Positions 22,786 through 32,065 of a stretch of 64,000 nt of DNA are shown piece after piece; the stretch's first letter is position 1, and each line of letters opens with the position of its first letter. The notes below the pieces were generated by a model. That model saw only the letters and a program-made list of their open reading frames with translations, did no database searches and had not been told where the DNA came from. Where the stretch lies: NCBI RefSeq assembly GCF_014649775.1, contig NZ_BMTR01000021.1, positions 1 to 64,000 of the forward strand. The letters are read 5' to 3'. This stretch comes from Streptomyces longisporoflavus (lineage in GTDB: Bacteria > Actinomycetota > Actinomycetes > Streptomycetales > Streptomycetaceae). Made by a program: the position numbers and the translations under genes.

Positions 22786-23667
22786 ATGAGCACGCGGATC
22801 GCCTTCCTCAAGGGGCACGGGACCGAGAACGACTTCGTGATCGTCCCGGACCCCGACAACGCCATCGAGCTGCCCCCGGCCGCCGTGGCAGCCCTGTGCG
22901 ACCGCCGCGCGGGCGTCGGGGGCGACGGCCTGCTTCATGTCGTCCGTTCCGCGGCACACCCCGAGGCGCGCCATCTGGCCCCCGAGGCCGAATGGTTCAT
23001 GGACTACCGCAACGGCGACGGCTCGATCGCCGAGATGTGCGGCAACGGCGTGCGCGTCTTCGCCCGCTATCTGCAGCACGCCGGACTGGTGGGCGAGGGT
23101 GATCTGGCCGTCGCGACCCGTGGCGGCGTGAAGACCGTGCACATCGCCAAGGCCGCGGCCGGCGGGGACGTCACCGTGGGCATGGGCAAGGCGTTCCTCC
23201 CCGAAGGGGACGACGTCACCGTCTCCGTGGCCGACCGGCAGTGGCCCGCACGCAACGTGAACATGGGCAACCCGCACGCGGTCGCCTTCGTGGACGACCT
23301 GGCCCACGCGGGCACGTTGTATGACCCGCCGCCGTTCAGCCCCGCCTCGGCCTACCCGGACGGGGTGAACGTCGAATTCGTCGTCGACCGCGGCCCTCGG
23401 CACGTCGCCATGCGCGTGCACGAGCGCGGTGCCGGCGAGACCCGCTCGTGCGGCACGGGCGCGTGCGCCGTAGCCGTCGCGGCGGCCCGCAGGGACGGGG
23501 CGGACCCTGCGGCGACCGGTGCGCCGGTCACCTACACCGTCGACCTGCCCGGTGGGCGCCTGGTGATCACCGAGCGTCCCGACGGCGAGATCGAGATGAC
23601 AGGCCCCGCGGTGATCGTTGCCGAAGGCGAGATCGACGCGGAATGGTTCGAAACTGTAAACCCGTGA
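22786..23667 (+). CDS. dapF: Diaminopimelate epimerase DapF
   Basis: This 293-residue cofactor-free epimerase interconverts LL- and meso-diaminopimelate for lysine and peptidoglycan synthesis; Streptomyces walls use the LL form. The two active-site cysteines are Cys85 in AEMCGNGVRVFARYL and Cys222 in ETRSCGTGACAVAVAA. Substrate-binding parts FLKGHGTENDFVIV, GGDGLL, MDYRNGDGS and NMGNPHAVAFVDD are present. ATG 22786 follows GAGGA closely. The duplicated fold length matches the family. It precedes the RelA/SpoT homologue by 142 bases, which contain a hairpin. Confidence 0.95.
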   Translation: MSTRIAFLKGHGTENDFVIVPDPDNAIELPPAAVAALCDRRAGVGGDGLLHVVRSAAHPEARHLAPEAEWFMDYRNGDGSIAEMCGNGVRVFARYLQHAGLVGEGDLAVATRGGVKTVHIAKAAAGGDVTVGMGKAFLPEGDDVTVSVADRQWPARNVNMGNPHAVAFVDDLAHAGTLYDPPPFSPASAYPDGVNVEFVVDRGPRHVAMRVHERGAGETRSCGTGACAVAVAAARRDGADPAATGAPVTYTVDLPGGRLVITERPDGEIEMTGPAVIVAEGEIDAEWFETVNP

Positions 23668-23753
23668 ACTGTCGCTCGAATGGGTGATCCGTTTCACGCT
23701 CGGCGAGAGGCGGTCAGCGGCGCGTGATGGGCTCGGTAGCATCAAGCACCGGC

Positions 23754-23778
23754 GCGGACGGAGCATGCCGCCGTCCGC
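23754..23778 (+). promoter_or_regulatory. Hairpin in the leader of the RelA/SpoT homologue
   Basis: GCGGACGG (23754-23761) and CCGTCCGC (23771-23778) pair with a nine-base loop. It ends 31 bases before the start codon at 23810, between dapF and the RelA/SpoT gene. It may be a weak dapF terminator or a 5' leader structure. Confidence 0.4.
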
Positions 23779-23809
23779 TCACCGCCGGTAGGAGCAGCCG
23801 GAGGTGCCC

Positions 23810-25963
23810 ATGAGTGCGGAGGCCACAAACCCCGCGATGTCCGGCCCCGCGAACCCCGCAGGGCAGCGCAGGCGCGGTCGTCCGCGGCTTGACCTGCGCA
23901 GGCTCGGCCGGGCTGCCCTCATGGGCCCCGCCACCCGGGACCGGTTGCCGGACGCGATCGGCCATGTGGCGGAAGCCCACCGGGCCCACTACCCGGACGC
24001 GGATCTGGAGCCGCTGCGGCGTGCGTGGGTCCTCGCGGAGTCGTCCCACCGCGGCCAGATGCGCAAAAGCGGTGAGCCGTACATCACACATCCGCTCGCG
24101 GTGACCCTGATCCTCGCCCAACTGGGCGCCGAGACCACGACCTTGACCGCGTCATTGCTCCACGACACCGTCGAGGACACGGACGTGACGCTCGACCAGG
24201 TGCGTACGGAATTCGGCGACGACGTCTGCTATCTCGTCGACGGCGTCACGAAGCTCGAAAAGGTCGACTACGGAGCGGCCGCCGAGCCGGAGACCTTCCG
24301 CAAGATGCTGGTGGCCACCGGCAACGACGTACGCGTCATGTCGATCAAGCTCGCCGATCGCCTGCACAACATGCGAACGCTCGGTGTCATGCGCCCCGAG
24401 AAACAGGCGCGAATCGCCAAGGTGACGCGGGACGTGCTCATTCCGCTCGCCGAACGCCTCGGCGTGCAGGCCCTCAAGACCGAGCTGGAGGACCTCGTCT
24501 TCGCGATCCTCCACCCGGAGGAGTACAGCCGGGTCCAGGAGCTGATCGCGGCCAACGCGGTGGGCGGCGCCAACCCCCTGGAGGAGACGGCCGACGACGT
24601 CCGCGCGGTGCTCCGTGAGGCGGACATCGCGGCCGAAGTCCTCATCAGGCCACGGCACTTCGTCTCGGTCCACCGGGTGCACCGCAAACGCGGCGAGCTG
24701 CGCGCGGCGGACTTCGGACGCATCCTGGTCCTGGTGAACGAGGACGCGGACTGTTATGGAGTCCTCGGCGAGCTGCACACCTGCTTCACGCCGGTGGTCT
24801 CGGAGTTCAAGGACTTCATCGCCGTACCGAAGTTCAACCTCTACCAGTCGCTGCACACGGCCGTGGCCCGCCCGGACGGAGAGGTCGCCGAAGTCCTCAT
24901 CCGTACGCACCAGATGCACAAGGTGGCCGAGGCCGGCGTCGTCGCCCTCCGCAATCCGTACGCTCCTCCTTCGGACGAGCAGTCCGATTCCGGTTCCGGC
25001 GCCCCCTCCGACGATGCCGTCGAGGGCGAGCGCGCCGACCCGACCCGGCCCGGCTGGCTCTCCCGCCTCCTCGACTGGCAGGAAGCGGCCCCCGACCCGG
25101 ACACCTTCTGGTCCACCCTCCGCGAAGACCTCGCCCAGGACCGCGAGATCGCGGTCTTCCGCCCCGACGGCGGCACACTCGGACTGCCTGCCGGTGCCAG
25201 CTGCGTGGACGCCGCCTACGCCCAGTACGGCGAGGACGCTCACGCCTGCATCGGGGCACGTGTCAATGGCCGCCTGGCGACGCTGAGCACGGTCCTGCGG
25301 GACGGCGACACGGTCCAGCTGCTCATGGGTCAGGACGCGGCGGCCGGTCCCTCCCGCGAGTGGCTCGACCACGCGCGCACGCCCGGCGCCCGGATCGCCA
25401 TCCGGCGCTGGCTCACGACCCACCCCGCGCCCGCGTCGGCCCCTTCGGCCTCGACCCCGGAGAAGCCCGTCCCCCCGCCGCAGGCCGCCGGCTTCCCGCG
25501 CCCCGCCGCGGCGAACGCCGTCGTGGACAGGGAGGGCGCGAGCGTACGGCTCGCGGGCTGTTGTACGCCGGTGCCGCCGGACGAGGTGACCGCCTTCGCC
25601 GTGCGCGGCGGCGTCGTCACCGTGCACCGCGTCGAGTGCCCCGCGGTCGCACGCATGAAGGAGGTGGGCCGCGCCGAGGTCGGAGTGCGCTGGGGGGACA
25701 GCGCGGAGTGCCGGGTCACGCTGATCGCTGAATCGTTCGGGCGGGCGCACCTCATGGCCGACCTCACCGAGGCCATCGCCATGGAAGGCGTGGAGATCAT
25801 GTCGGCGACCGTCGAACCCCCGAGCCAGCAGCGCGTGCGCCACACGTACACGCTGCAACTCCCGGACGCGGACCACCTTCCGGGGCTGATGCGCGCGATG
25901 CGTGCGGTGCCCGGGGTGTACGACGTGAGCCGCGCCCAGCACCCTGCCGCGGCGGCTCCGTAG
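23810..25963 (+). CDS. rshA: RelA/SpoT homologue (RshA type), divergent synthetase domain
   Basis: The protein has 717 residues. ATG 23810 is preferred because GGAGG lies five bases upstream. Domain order is HD hydrolase (about 65-225, with HDTVEDT at 118-124 intact), synthetase (about 270-385), TGS (about 435-495) and C-terminal ACT (about 635-710). In the synthetase the segment IRPRHFVSVHRVHRKRGEL replaces the usual GRPKHYWSIYQKM-type motif, and DFGRILVLV replaces DLVGVRIL. The catalytic Asp and the Glu of EVLIRT remain, with RFKD given as EFKD. Hydrolysis of (p)ppGpp is therefore well supported, while synthesis may be weak. S. coelicolor is known to have relA plus a second homologue called rshA, and the location near dapF fits the latter. 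Confidence 0.85.
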   Translation: MSAEATNPAMSGPANPAGQRRRGRPRLDLRRLGRAALMGPATRDRLPDAIGHVAEAHRAHYPDADLEPLRRAWVLAESSHRGQMRKSGEPYITHPLAVTLILAQLGAETTTLTASLLHDTVEDTDVTLDQVRTEFGDDVCYLVDGVTKLEKVDYGAAAEPETFRKMLVATGNDVRVMSIKLADRLHNMRTLGVMRPEKQARIAKVTRDVLIPLAERLGVQALKTELEDLVFAILHPEEYSRVQELIAANAVGGANPLEETADDVRAVLREADIAAEVLIRPRHFVSVHRVHRKRGELRAADFGRILVLVNEDADCYGVLGELHTCFTPVVSEFKDFIAVPKFNLYQSLHTAVARPDGEVAEVLIRTHQMHKVAEAGVVALRNPYAPPSDEQSDSGSGAPSDDAVEGERADPTRPGWLSRLLDWQEAAPDPDTFWSTLREDLAQDREIAVFRPDGGTLGLPAGASCVDAAYAQYGEDAHACIGARVNGRLATLSTVLRDGDTVQLLMGQDAAAGPSREWLDHARTPGARIAIRRWLTTHPAPASAPSASTPEKPVPPPQAAGFPRPAAANAVVDREGASVRLAGCCTPVPPDEVTAFAVRGGVVTVHRVECPAVARMKEVGRAEVGVRWGDSAECRVTLIAESFGRAHLMADLTEAIAMEGVEIMSATVEPPSQQRVRHTYTLQLPDADHLPGLMRAMRAVPGVYDVSRAQHPAAAAP

Positions 25964-26109
25964 CAGCACGCCCCGAGCGCAGGGTGTCGCCCCGGCCGCC
26001 CTGCCACGGGAAAGCCGGGCGTCGCCGCAGCGGCCTACTGGCGACTCGTTCGAGTGGCCCGGCGCGCGTTGACACCGGCGCGACAGGTCCGCGCTGATAG
26101 CGGTAGTTC

Positions 26110-27597
26110 ATGCTGCTCACCCCCCGGGTCAGGGCCTCGCGGCCGAAGACCCTTCGCATCGCGACCGCGCTCCTGGCCGCGGCCACCTCCGCCACCCTCC
26201 TCGCCGCGACCGCACCGGCACCCGTCAAACCGCTCGGCATCGGCGACCGGCTCTTCCCGCACTTGGGCAATCCGGGCTACGACGTCATGTCGTACGACCT
26301 CGCCTTCACCTACCGCGGCGACAACAAGAAGCCGCTCGACGCCACGACGGTGATCGACGCCCGCACGAGTGCTCCGTTGGAGCGGATCAACCTCGACTTC
26401 GCGCACGGCAAGGTCCGCTCGGTCGAGGTCAACGGCGCTCCCGCCCGCTTCGAGTCCACCGGTGAGGACCTGGTCGTCACGCCGCCGAAGCCGCTGAACC
26501 CGGGGGAGGGGATGCGGATCACCGTCCGGCACACCAGTGATCCCCGGCCCACGAAGGACAAGGACGGCGGCTGGGTGCCCACCGCCGACGGGCTCGCCAT
26601 GGCCAACCAGGCCGACGCCGGGCACCGCGTGTTCCCGTCCAACGACCACCCCGCCGACAAGGCGATGTTCACCATCCGCGTCACCACCCCGAAGGGGCTG
26701 ACCGCCGTGGCCAACGGCCTGCCCGTCGCCACGGCGCACCGGGGGGCCACCACGACACGGGTCTTCCGCACCCACCACCCCATGGCCACGGAGCTGGCGC
26801 AGGTCTCCATCGGCCGCTCCACCGTGGTGCACCGGGACGGGCCGCACGGCCTGCCCGTACGCGATGTGGTGCCCACCAAGGACCGCAAGGCGATGGAGCG
26901 CTGGCTGAAGAAGACGCCGGACCAGATCGGCTGGATGGAGGAGAAGGTCGGCCGCTACCCCTTCGAGACGTACGGCGTGCTGATGGCGCAGGCGCGGACG
27001 GGCTTCGAGCTGGAGACGCAGACCCTCTCCCTCTTCGAGAGCGACCTGTTCAAGCGGCCCGAGTTCCCCGAGTGGTACGTGGACTCGATCATGGTGCACG
27101 AGCTGGCGCACCAGTGGTTCGGCGACAGCGTGAGCCCCGCCACCTGGTCCGATCTCTGGCTCAACGAAGGACACGCCACCTGGTACGAGGCGCTCTACGC
27201 CGAGGAGAAGGCGGACAAGCCCCTCCAGAAGCGGATGCGGGAGGCCTACCGGCTCTCGGACAACTGGCGCGCCGCGGGCGGACCGCCGGCCGCCCCGAAG
27301 GGGCCCGCGCCGGGACAGAAGATCAGCATCTTCCGGCCGGTCGTGTACGACGGCAGTGCCCTCGTGCTCTATGCCCTGCGGCAGGAGATCGGCCGACCGG
27401 CCTTCGAGCGTCTCGAGCGGCTCTGGGTGCGGACCCACCGGGACGGGAACGCGACGACCGCGGACTTCGTGCAGCTCGCCTCGTCGGTCTCCGGCCGGGA
27501 CCTGGGCGGATTCTTCGACGCCTGGCTCTACGGGGCGAAGACACCGGCGATGCCGGGGCACCCGGACTGGCGTAAGGCCGCTCCCGCCGGGAAATAA
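26110..27597 (+). CDS. Secreted M1-family metallopeptidase
   Basis: This 495-residue protein has an N-terminal export signal (RIATALLAAATSATLLAA, with cleavage near ATAPA), then an M1 aminopeptidase-like beta domain and a catalytic domain. The zinc motif HELAHQWFGD is followed 18 residues on by the third ligand Glu in WLNEGHATWYEA. The exopeptidase motif appears as GFELETQTLSLF rather than GAMEN, and the catalytic Tyr region is VYDGSALVLYALRQEIG. It should cleave peptides outside the cell. At 495 residues it is short for an M1 enzyme, lacking the large C-terminal helical domain of PepN. ATG 26110 lacks a clear ribosome binding site, so a leaderless transcript is possible. Confidence 0.88.
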   Translation: MLLTPRVRASRPKTLRIATALLAAATSATLLAATAPAPVKPLGIGDRLFPHLGNPGYDVMSYDLAFTYRGDNKKPLDATTVIDARTSAPLERINLDFAHGKVRSVEVNGAPARFESTGEDLVVTPPKPLNPGEGMRITVRHTSDPRPTKDKDGGWVPTADGLAMANQADAGHRVFPSNDHPADKAMFTIRVTTPKGLTAVANGLPVATAHRGATTTRVFRTHHPMATELAQVSIGRSTVVHRDGPHGLPVRDVVPTKDRKAMERWLKKTPDQIGWMEEKVGRYPFETYGVLMAQARTGFELETQTLSLFESDLFKRPEFPEWYVDSIMVHELAHQWFGDSVSPATWSDLWLNEGHATWYEALYAEEKADKPLQKRMREAYRLSDNWRAAGGPPAAPKGPAPGQKISIFRPVVYDGSALVLYALRQEIGRPAFERLERLWVRTHRDGNATTADFVQLASSVSGRDLGGFFDAWLYGAKTPAMPGHPDWRKAAPAGK

Positions 27598-27778
27598 CCG
27601 GGAAATAACCCACGTGACGAGACGGGCCGTTCCGTGCAACCATCTTCAGGTCGGCGCCGCCGCGGGTCCGGGAAAACCCCTCGGGGATATCTCAGGGCGC
27701 GTGTCGGCCGGCCCGGGGAATCACGGGGCGGCCCCGAGCGTTGACCACCATGAAGAATCCCATCGACGTAAGGATCCA

Positions 27779-29278
27779 ATGACCTCCTCTTCTTCCCCTT
27801 CCCAGGACGCACAGAGCTTCGCGCAGAACTACCCCGAAGGTCTTCGGGCCGATGCCCTGATGGAAGAGGACGTCGCCTGGAGCCACGAGATCGACGGAGA
27901 GCGGGACGGCGAACAGTTCGACCGCTCCGAGCGCGCGGCTCTGCGCCGCGTCGCCGGCCTCTCCACCGAGCTCGAGGACGTCACCGAAGTCGAGTACCGA
28001 CAGCTCCGTCTGGAGCGCGTGGTACTCGTCGGGGTGTGGACCTCGGGCACAGTGCAGGACGCGGAGAACTCCGTCGCGGAGCTGGCCGCTCTCGCCGAGA
28101 CGGCGGGCGCGCTCGTGCTCGACGGCGTCATCCAGCGCCGCGACAAGCCCGACCCGGCGACGTACATCGGGTCCGGCAAGGCGCAGGAGCTGCGTGACAT
28201 CGTCCTCGAGACCGGGGCCGACACCGTCGTGTGTGACGGTGAGCTGAGTCCCGGCCAGCTGATCCACCTCGAAGACGTCGTCAAGGTCAAGGTGGTCGAC
28301 AGGACCGCCCTGATCCTCGACATCTTCGCCCAGCACGCCAAGTCCCGAGAGGGCAAGGCGCAGGTCGCCCTTGCCCAGATGCAGTACATGCTCCCGCGCC
28401 TCCGTGGCTGGGGTCAGTCGCTCTCCCGTCAGATGGGCGGCGGCGGATCCAGCGGTGGCGGCGGCATGGCGACCCGTGGGCCCGGTGAGACCAAGATCGA
28501 GACGGACCGCCGTCGGATCCGCGAGAAGATGGCGAAGATGCGCCGGGAGATCGCGGAGATGAAGACGGGCCGCGAGATCAAGCGCCAGGAGCGCAAGCGC
28601 AACAAGGTGCCCTCGGTCGCGATCGCCGGTTACACGAACGCGGGCAAGTCCTCCCTGCTCAACCGCCTCACGGGCGCGGGCGTCCTGGTGGAGAACGCCC
28701 TGTTCGCCACCCTCGACCCGACCGTGCGCCGGGCCGAGACGCCGAGCGGCCGGATCTACACCCTGGCCGACACCGTCGGGTTCGTACGGCATCTGCCGCA
28801 CCACCTCGTCGAGGCGTTCCGCTCCACGATGGAGGAGGTCGGCGAGTCCGACCTGATCCTGCACGTGGTGGACGGTTCGCACCCGGTGCCGGAGGAGCAG
28901 TTGGCCGCCGTGCGCGAGGTGATCCGCGACGTGGGCGCGACCGATGTGCCCGAGATCGTGATCGTGAACAAGGCGGACGCGGCCGACCCGCTGGTCCTCC
29001 AGCGGCTGCTGCGCAACGAGAAGCACGCGATCGCGGTCTCCGCGCGCACGGGCGCCGGCATCGAGGAACTGCTCGCGCTGATCGACGCCGAACTGCCGCG
29101 GCCCGAGGTCGAGATCGAGGCCCTCGTGCCGTACACGCAGGGTTCGCTCATCTCGCGGGCGCACGCCGAGGGCGAGGTCCTCTCCGAGGAGCACACCGCC
29201 GAGGGCACGCTGCTCAAGGCGAAGGTGCACGCGGAACTGGCGGCGGACCTCGCGCCGTACGTCCCGGTCGCGGGCTGA
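27779..29278 (+). CDS. hflX: GTPase HflX
   Basis: This 499-residue protein starts at ATG 27779 after GTAAGGA; the longer upstream frame overlaps the peptidase end and is noncoding. The N-terminal HflX domain shows RVVLVGVW, DPATYIGSGKAQEL and FDRTALILDIFAQ-type sequence (here VDRTALILDIFAQHAKSREGKAQV). It continues through a Gly-rich linker GGGGSSGGGGMATRGPGETKIETDRR. The G domain has G1 GYTNAGKSSLLN, G3 DTVGF, G4 NKAD and G5 SARTG. HflX binds the 50S subunit and splits or rescues stalled ribosomes, particularly under stress. A C-terminal extension of about 60 residues follows the G domain. A strong terminator lies 27 bases after the stop. Confidence 0.94.
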   Translation: MTSSSSPSQDAQSFAQNYPEGLRADALMEEDVAWSHEIDGERDGEQFDRSERAALRRVAGLSTELEDVTEVEYRQLRLERVVLVGVWTSGTVQDAENSVAELAALAETAGALVLDGVIQRRDKPDPATYIGSGKAQELRDIVLETGADTVVCDGELSPGQLIHLEDVVKVKVVDRTALILDIFAQHAKSREGKAQVALAQMQYMLPRLRGWGQSLSRQMGGGGSSGGGGMATRGPGETKIETDRRRIREKMAKMRREIAEMKTGREIKRQERKRNKVPSVAIAGYTNAGKSSLLNRLTGAGVLVENALFATLDPTVRRAETPSGRIYTLADTVGFVRHLPHHLVEAFRSTMEEVGESDLILHVVDGSHPVPEEQLAAVREVIRDVGATDVPEIVIVNKADAADPLVLQRLLRNEKHAIAVSARTGAGIEELLALIDAELPRPEVEIEALVPYTQGSLISRAHAEGEVLSEEHTAEGTLLKAKVHAELAADLAPYVPVAG

Positions 29279-29304
29279 CGGGCTCCGGCAGGCGCGGACC
29301 ACAG

Positions 29305-29345
29305 GGCGAAGGCCCGCCCCCTCTCGTAGGGGGCGGGCCTTCGCC
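29305..29345. terminator. Perfect 17-bp terminator hairpin after hflX
   Basis: GGCGAAGGCCCGCCCCC (29305-29321) and its exact complement (29329-29345) flank loop TCTCGTA. It lies between hflX and the convergent protease gene ending at 29384 and can serve both. Confidence 0.9.
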
Positions 29346-29383
29346 GCGTCATGTGCGAGGTGCGGACCTCGTCCGCCGTGCGG

Positions 29384-30622
29384 CTACTGCGAGCCGTACT
29401 TCTTGCTCATCATGTCGTAGACCTGCTCGGCGCCCTCGCCCAGCTGCGGTCCGGCCAGCCAGGTGTTCTCGGCCGGGCCGATCGAGGTGTTCGAGACCAG
29501 CTGGGTCTTGCCGCCCACCATCCGGAACCAGCCGCCGCCGGACGAACCGCCGGTCATGGTGCAGCCGATGCGGTACATGGTCGGCTGGGCGGAGGTCAGC
29601 GAGAGACGCCCCGGCTTGTCGATGCACTTGTGCATGATCTCGCCGTCGTACGGGGGAGCGGCGGGGTAGCCCCAGGCGCCCATCGAGCTCACGCTCTGCG
29701 TCGCCGGCGTCGTGAAGTCGACGTCGAGGGCCTTTCCGACGGTCTCCTCGAGGGACTTGGAGCCTTGCTGCGGCTTCACGTGCATCACGGCGTAGTCGTA
29801 CGGAGCACCGGCCCCGCCCGAAGACGCGCCCTGGTCGATCCACTCGGCCGAGGTCGAGACCCAGTCGGCCCAGTACTGGCCGTAGGGGGCGACTTCCTGC
29901 GGAGCGGCGTTGCTCAGCTCGGCCCCGGACTTGCCGAGGTCGTTATAAGAAGGCACGAAGGTGATGTTGCGGTACCAGCCGCCTTCGGCGCCGGCATGCA
30001 CGCAGTGGCCGGCGGTCCACACGAGGTTCGACTTGCCAGGGTTGCGCGGGTCCTTCACGACCGTGCCGGAGCAGACCATCGAGCCCGCGGGAGCGTCGAA
30101 GAAGATCTTGCCGACCGGGGCGGCGTTCTTGTGGTACGGCGTCTTCTCGCGCTTGGCCTGGACCGGCGACGGCTCGGGGTCGGTCGCGCCCTGGTCGGCA
30201 GGGGCGTCCTTCGCGGCGATCGTCTTCTTCGGCTCCTTGGCGTCCTTCATGCGCTCGGGCTTCCAGAGCCCTTCGATGACCGGGTTGACGAAGTCCTTCG
30301 CCTCCCGCAGCCATTCATCCTTCTCGAAGTTCTTCCAGCCGCCGTTCTTCCACTTGTCCGGGTCGATGCCGTGCTTCTTCAGCTTGTCGGCGAGGTCGCC
30401 GGGCAGCTTGGCATCGGAGGCGTTGTCGGAGCCGTTGTCCGAGCCGGTCCCGGAACCCTTGTCGGCGCCCTGCGCGGTGCCGGAATCAGCCTTGTCGCCG
30501 GCCTTGTCCTCGCTGGGACCGCAGGCGGTGGCGGTGAGTGCCAGAGCCGCGGCGAGCCCGGTTGCGGCAAGAGCGAGACGCTGCCCGCGACTGCGTGCGT
30601 AGGGCGCACGTATGGAACGCAT
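29384..30622 (-). CDS. Trypsin-like serine protease lipoprotein (copy 1)
   Basis: This 412-residue exported protein has a lipobox at Cys34 (LALTATAC). An Asp/Gly/Ser-rich linker (about 40-72) follows, then a conserved helical segment (LKKHGIDPDKWKNGGWKNFEKDEWLREAKDFVNPVIEGLW) and a chymotrypsin-fold protease domain. The triad is His206 (VWTAGHCVHAG), Asp276 (GAPYDYAVMHV) and Ser361 (TMTGGSSGGGWF, where GSSGG replaces GDSGG). Two further cysteines near C184 and C207, and C333 and C354, could form disulfides. It is probably a membrane-anchored extracellular endopeptidase. The next gene upstream is a close paralogue of equal length with a matching promoter element, so a tandem duplication is clear. 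Substrate unknown. Confidence 0.88.
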   Translation of the reverse strand: MRSIRAPYARSRGQRLALAATGLAAALALTATACGPSEDKAGDKADSGTAQGADKGSGTGSDNGSDNASDAKLPGDLADKLKKHGIDPDKWKNGGWKNFEKDEWLREAKDFVNPVIEGLWKPERMKDAKEPKKTIAAKDAPADQGATDPEPSPVQAKREKTPYHKNAAPVGKIFFDAPAGSMVCSGTVVKDPRNPGKSNLVWTAGHCVHAGAEGGWYRNITFVPSYNDLGKSGAELSNAAPQEVAPYGQYWADWVSTSAEWIDQGASSGGAGAPYDYAVMHVKPQQGSKSLEETVGKALDVDFTTPATQSVSSMGAWGYPAAPPYDGEIMHKCIDKPGRLSLTSAQPTMYRIGCTMTGGSSGGGWFRMVGGKTQLVSNTSIGPAENTWLAGPQLGEGAEQVYDMMSKKYGSQ

Positions 30623-30725
30623 GAAGCTGTAACCCCCGAAGTGAACGTGTGAATGCTGTGCTTGCCATGTACTTGTCAGGTATGGGCGAGGAAGCCCCCG
30701 AGAGCTTTCCGCCGACGCGACACCT

Positions 30726-30734
30726 CACTATGCC
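30726..30734 (-). promoter_or_regulatory. Promoter -10-like element of protease copy 1
   Basis: On the minus strand this region reads GGCATAGTG followed by AGGTG, about 105 bases upstream of the copy 1 start codon. The same GGCATAGTG word followed by TGAGGTG occurs at 32185-32193, about 120 bases ahead of copy 2. CATAGT resembles a -10 hexamer. Conservation between otherwise diverged upstream regions supports a real promoter. Confidence 0.5.
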
Positions 30735-30829
30735 TGTGTAATTGAGGACGAATGACGGCGGGGCCGTGAAGATTTCCGGCGACCCCGCCGTCCGTGTCAG
30801 GCGACCCCTACGGGTCGGCTGCGGGTCGG

Positions 30830-32065
30830 CTAGTGGTCGGCGAACTTCTTGCTGACCGAGCCGTAGATGCCCTTGGCCTCCTTGCCGAGGCGCGGGCCGG
30901 CGAGCCAGCCCGCCGTCACCGGGCCGATGGAGGTGTTGGACACCAGGGCGGGCTTGCCGTCCGAACCCTCGGCGACCCAACCGCCGCCGGACGAACCACC
31001 GGTCATCGTGCAGCCGATGCGGTACATCGTCGGGTCGGGCTTGCTGATCGAGAGCCGGCCCGGCTTGTCGGCGCACTGGAACGCCTTCTGGCCGTCGAAC
31101 GGCGGAGCGGCCGGGTAGCCGGTCGCCGTCATGTCGGCGATCTGCGGCACGGAAGGAGCGTTGAAGTCCACCGGGAGCGCCGAACCGACCTGCTCCTCGA
31201 GGGACTTGCCCTCGCTGCCCTTCTCGGGCGTCACGTGGATGACCGCGAAGTCGTACGGCGCGCCGGCGCCACCCGTCGGGCCGCCCTTCTCGATCCACTG
31301 GTCGGAGGTCTGCGCCCAGTCACCCCACCAGACGCCGTGCGGGGCGACTTCTTCCTTGGGGGCGTTCCGCAGCTCGTCGACCGACTTGCCGCTGTTGTTG
31401 TACGAGGGGACGAAGGCGATGTTGCGGTACCAGCCGCCCTCGGCGCCGGCGTGCACGCAGTGACCCGCGGTCCACACCATGTTGGACTTGCCGGGGTGCG
31501 CCGGGTCCTTGACGACGGTGGCGGAGCAGACCATCGAGCCGTCGGGGCCGTCGAAGAACAACTTGCCCGACTCGGGAACGCTGGCGTCGTACGGCGTCTT
31601 CACGGCCGCCGCCTCCACCGGCTCGGGGGTCGGGTCGGTCACGCCCTGGTCACCGGAGATGTCATTGTCGTCGACTCCGCGGTCGGGGTTCTCGTCCGCG
31701 TCCCGCATGCGGTCCGAGTCCCACAGGCCCTCGATGATCGGGTTGACGAAGTCACCGGCCTCACGGAGCCAGTCGTCCTTGCTGAAGTCCTTCCAGGCCC
31801 CGTTCTTCCACTTGTCCAGGTCGATGCCGTGCTCCTTGAGCCGGTCCTGGATCTCCTGCGGGATCTTGACCTTGCCGTCGCTGTTGCTGTCGTCGGCGGG
31901 CTGGGACGCGGACGGCTCGTCGCCCGCGTTGTCCTCGCTCGGACCACAGGCCGTCGCGGTCAGCACGAGTGCCGCGCCGATGGCGACGGCGGCCGCCACG
32001 GGGGAGGTTCTGCCGCGCGCGCTCCTCCCACGACGAGCGGTATTGAGCGGGCGTATGGGTCGCAT
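30830..32065 (-). CDS. Trypsin-like serine protease lipoprotein (copy 2)
   Basis: This 411-residue paralogue of copy 1 starts at ATG 32065 after AGGGGGA; the longer frame above it lies in the promoter region. The lipobox Cys is residue 40 (LVLTATAC) and the next residues, GPSED, match copy 1. It shares the linker, the helical segment LKEHGIDLDKWKNGAWKDFSKDDWLREAGDFVNPIIEGLW, and the triad motifs VWTAGHCVHAG, GAPYDFAVIHV and TMTGGSSGGGW. Differences cluster in the linker and around the loop DENPDRGVDDNDISGDQGV. It ends about 207 bases before copy 1 starts, and that gap holds a separate promoter element, so the two may be expressed independently. Likely role: cell-surface protein processing. 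Confidence 0.88.
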   Translation of the reverse strand: MRPIRPLNTARRGRSARGRTSPVAAAVAIGAALVLTATACGPSEDNAGDEPSASQPADDSNSDGKVKIPQEIQDRLKEHGIDLDKWKNGAWKDFSKDDWLREAGDFVNPIIEGLWDSDRMRDADENPDRGVDDNDISGDQGVTDPTPEPVEAAAVKTPYDASVPESGKLFFDGPDGSMVCSATVVKDPAHPGKSNMVWTAGHCVHAGAEGGWYRNIAFVPSYNNSGKSVDELRNAPKEEVAPHGVWWGDWAQTSDQWIEKGGPTGGAGAPYDFAVIHVTPEKGSEGKSLEEQVGSALPVDFNAPSVPQIADMTATGYPAAPPFDGQKAFQCADKPGRLSISKPDPTMYRIGCTMTGGSSGGGWVAEGSDGKPALVSNTSIGPVTAGWLAGPRLGKEAKGIYGSVSKKFADH

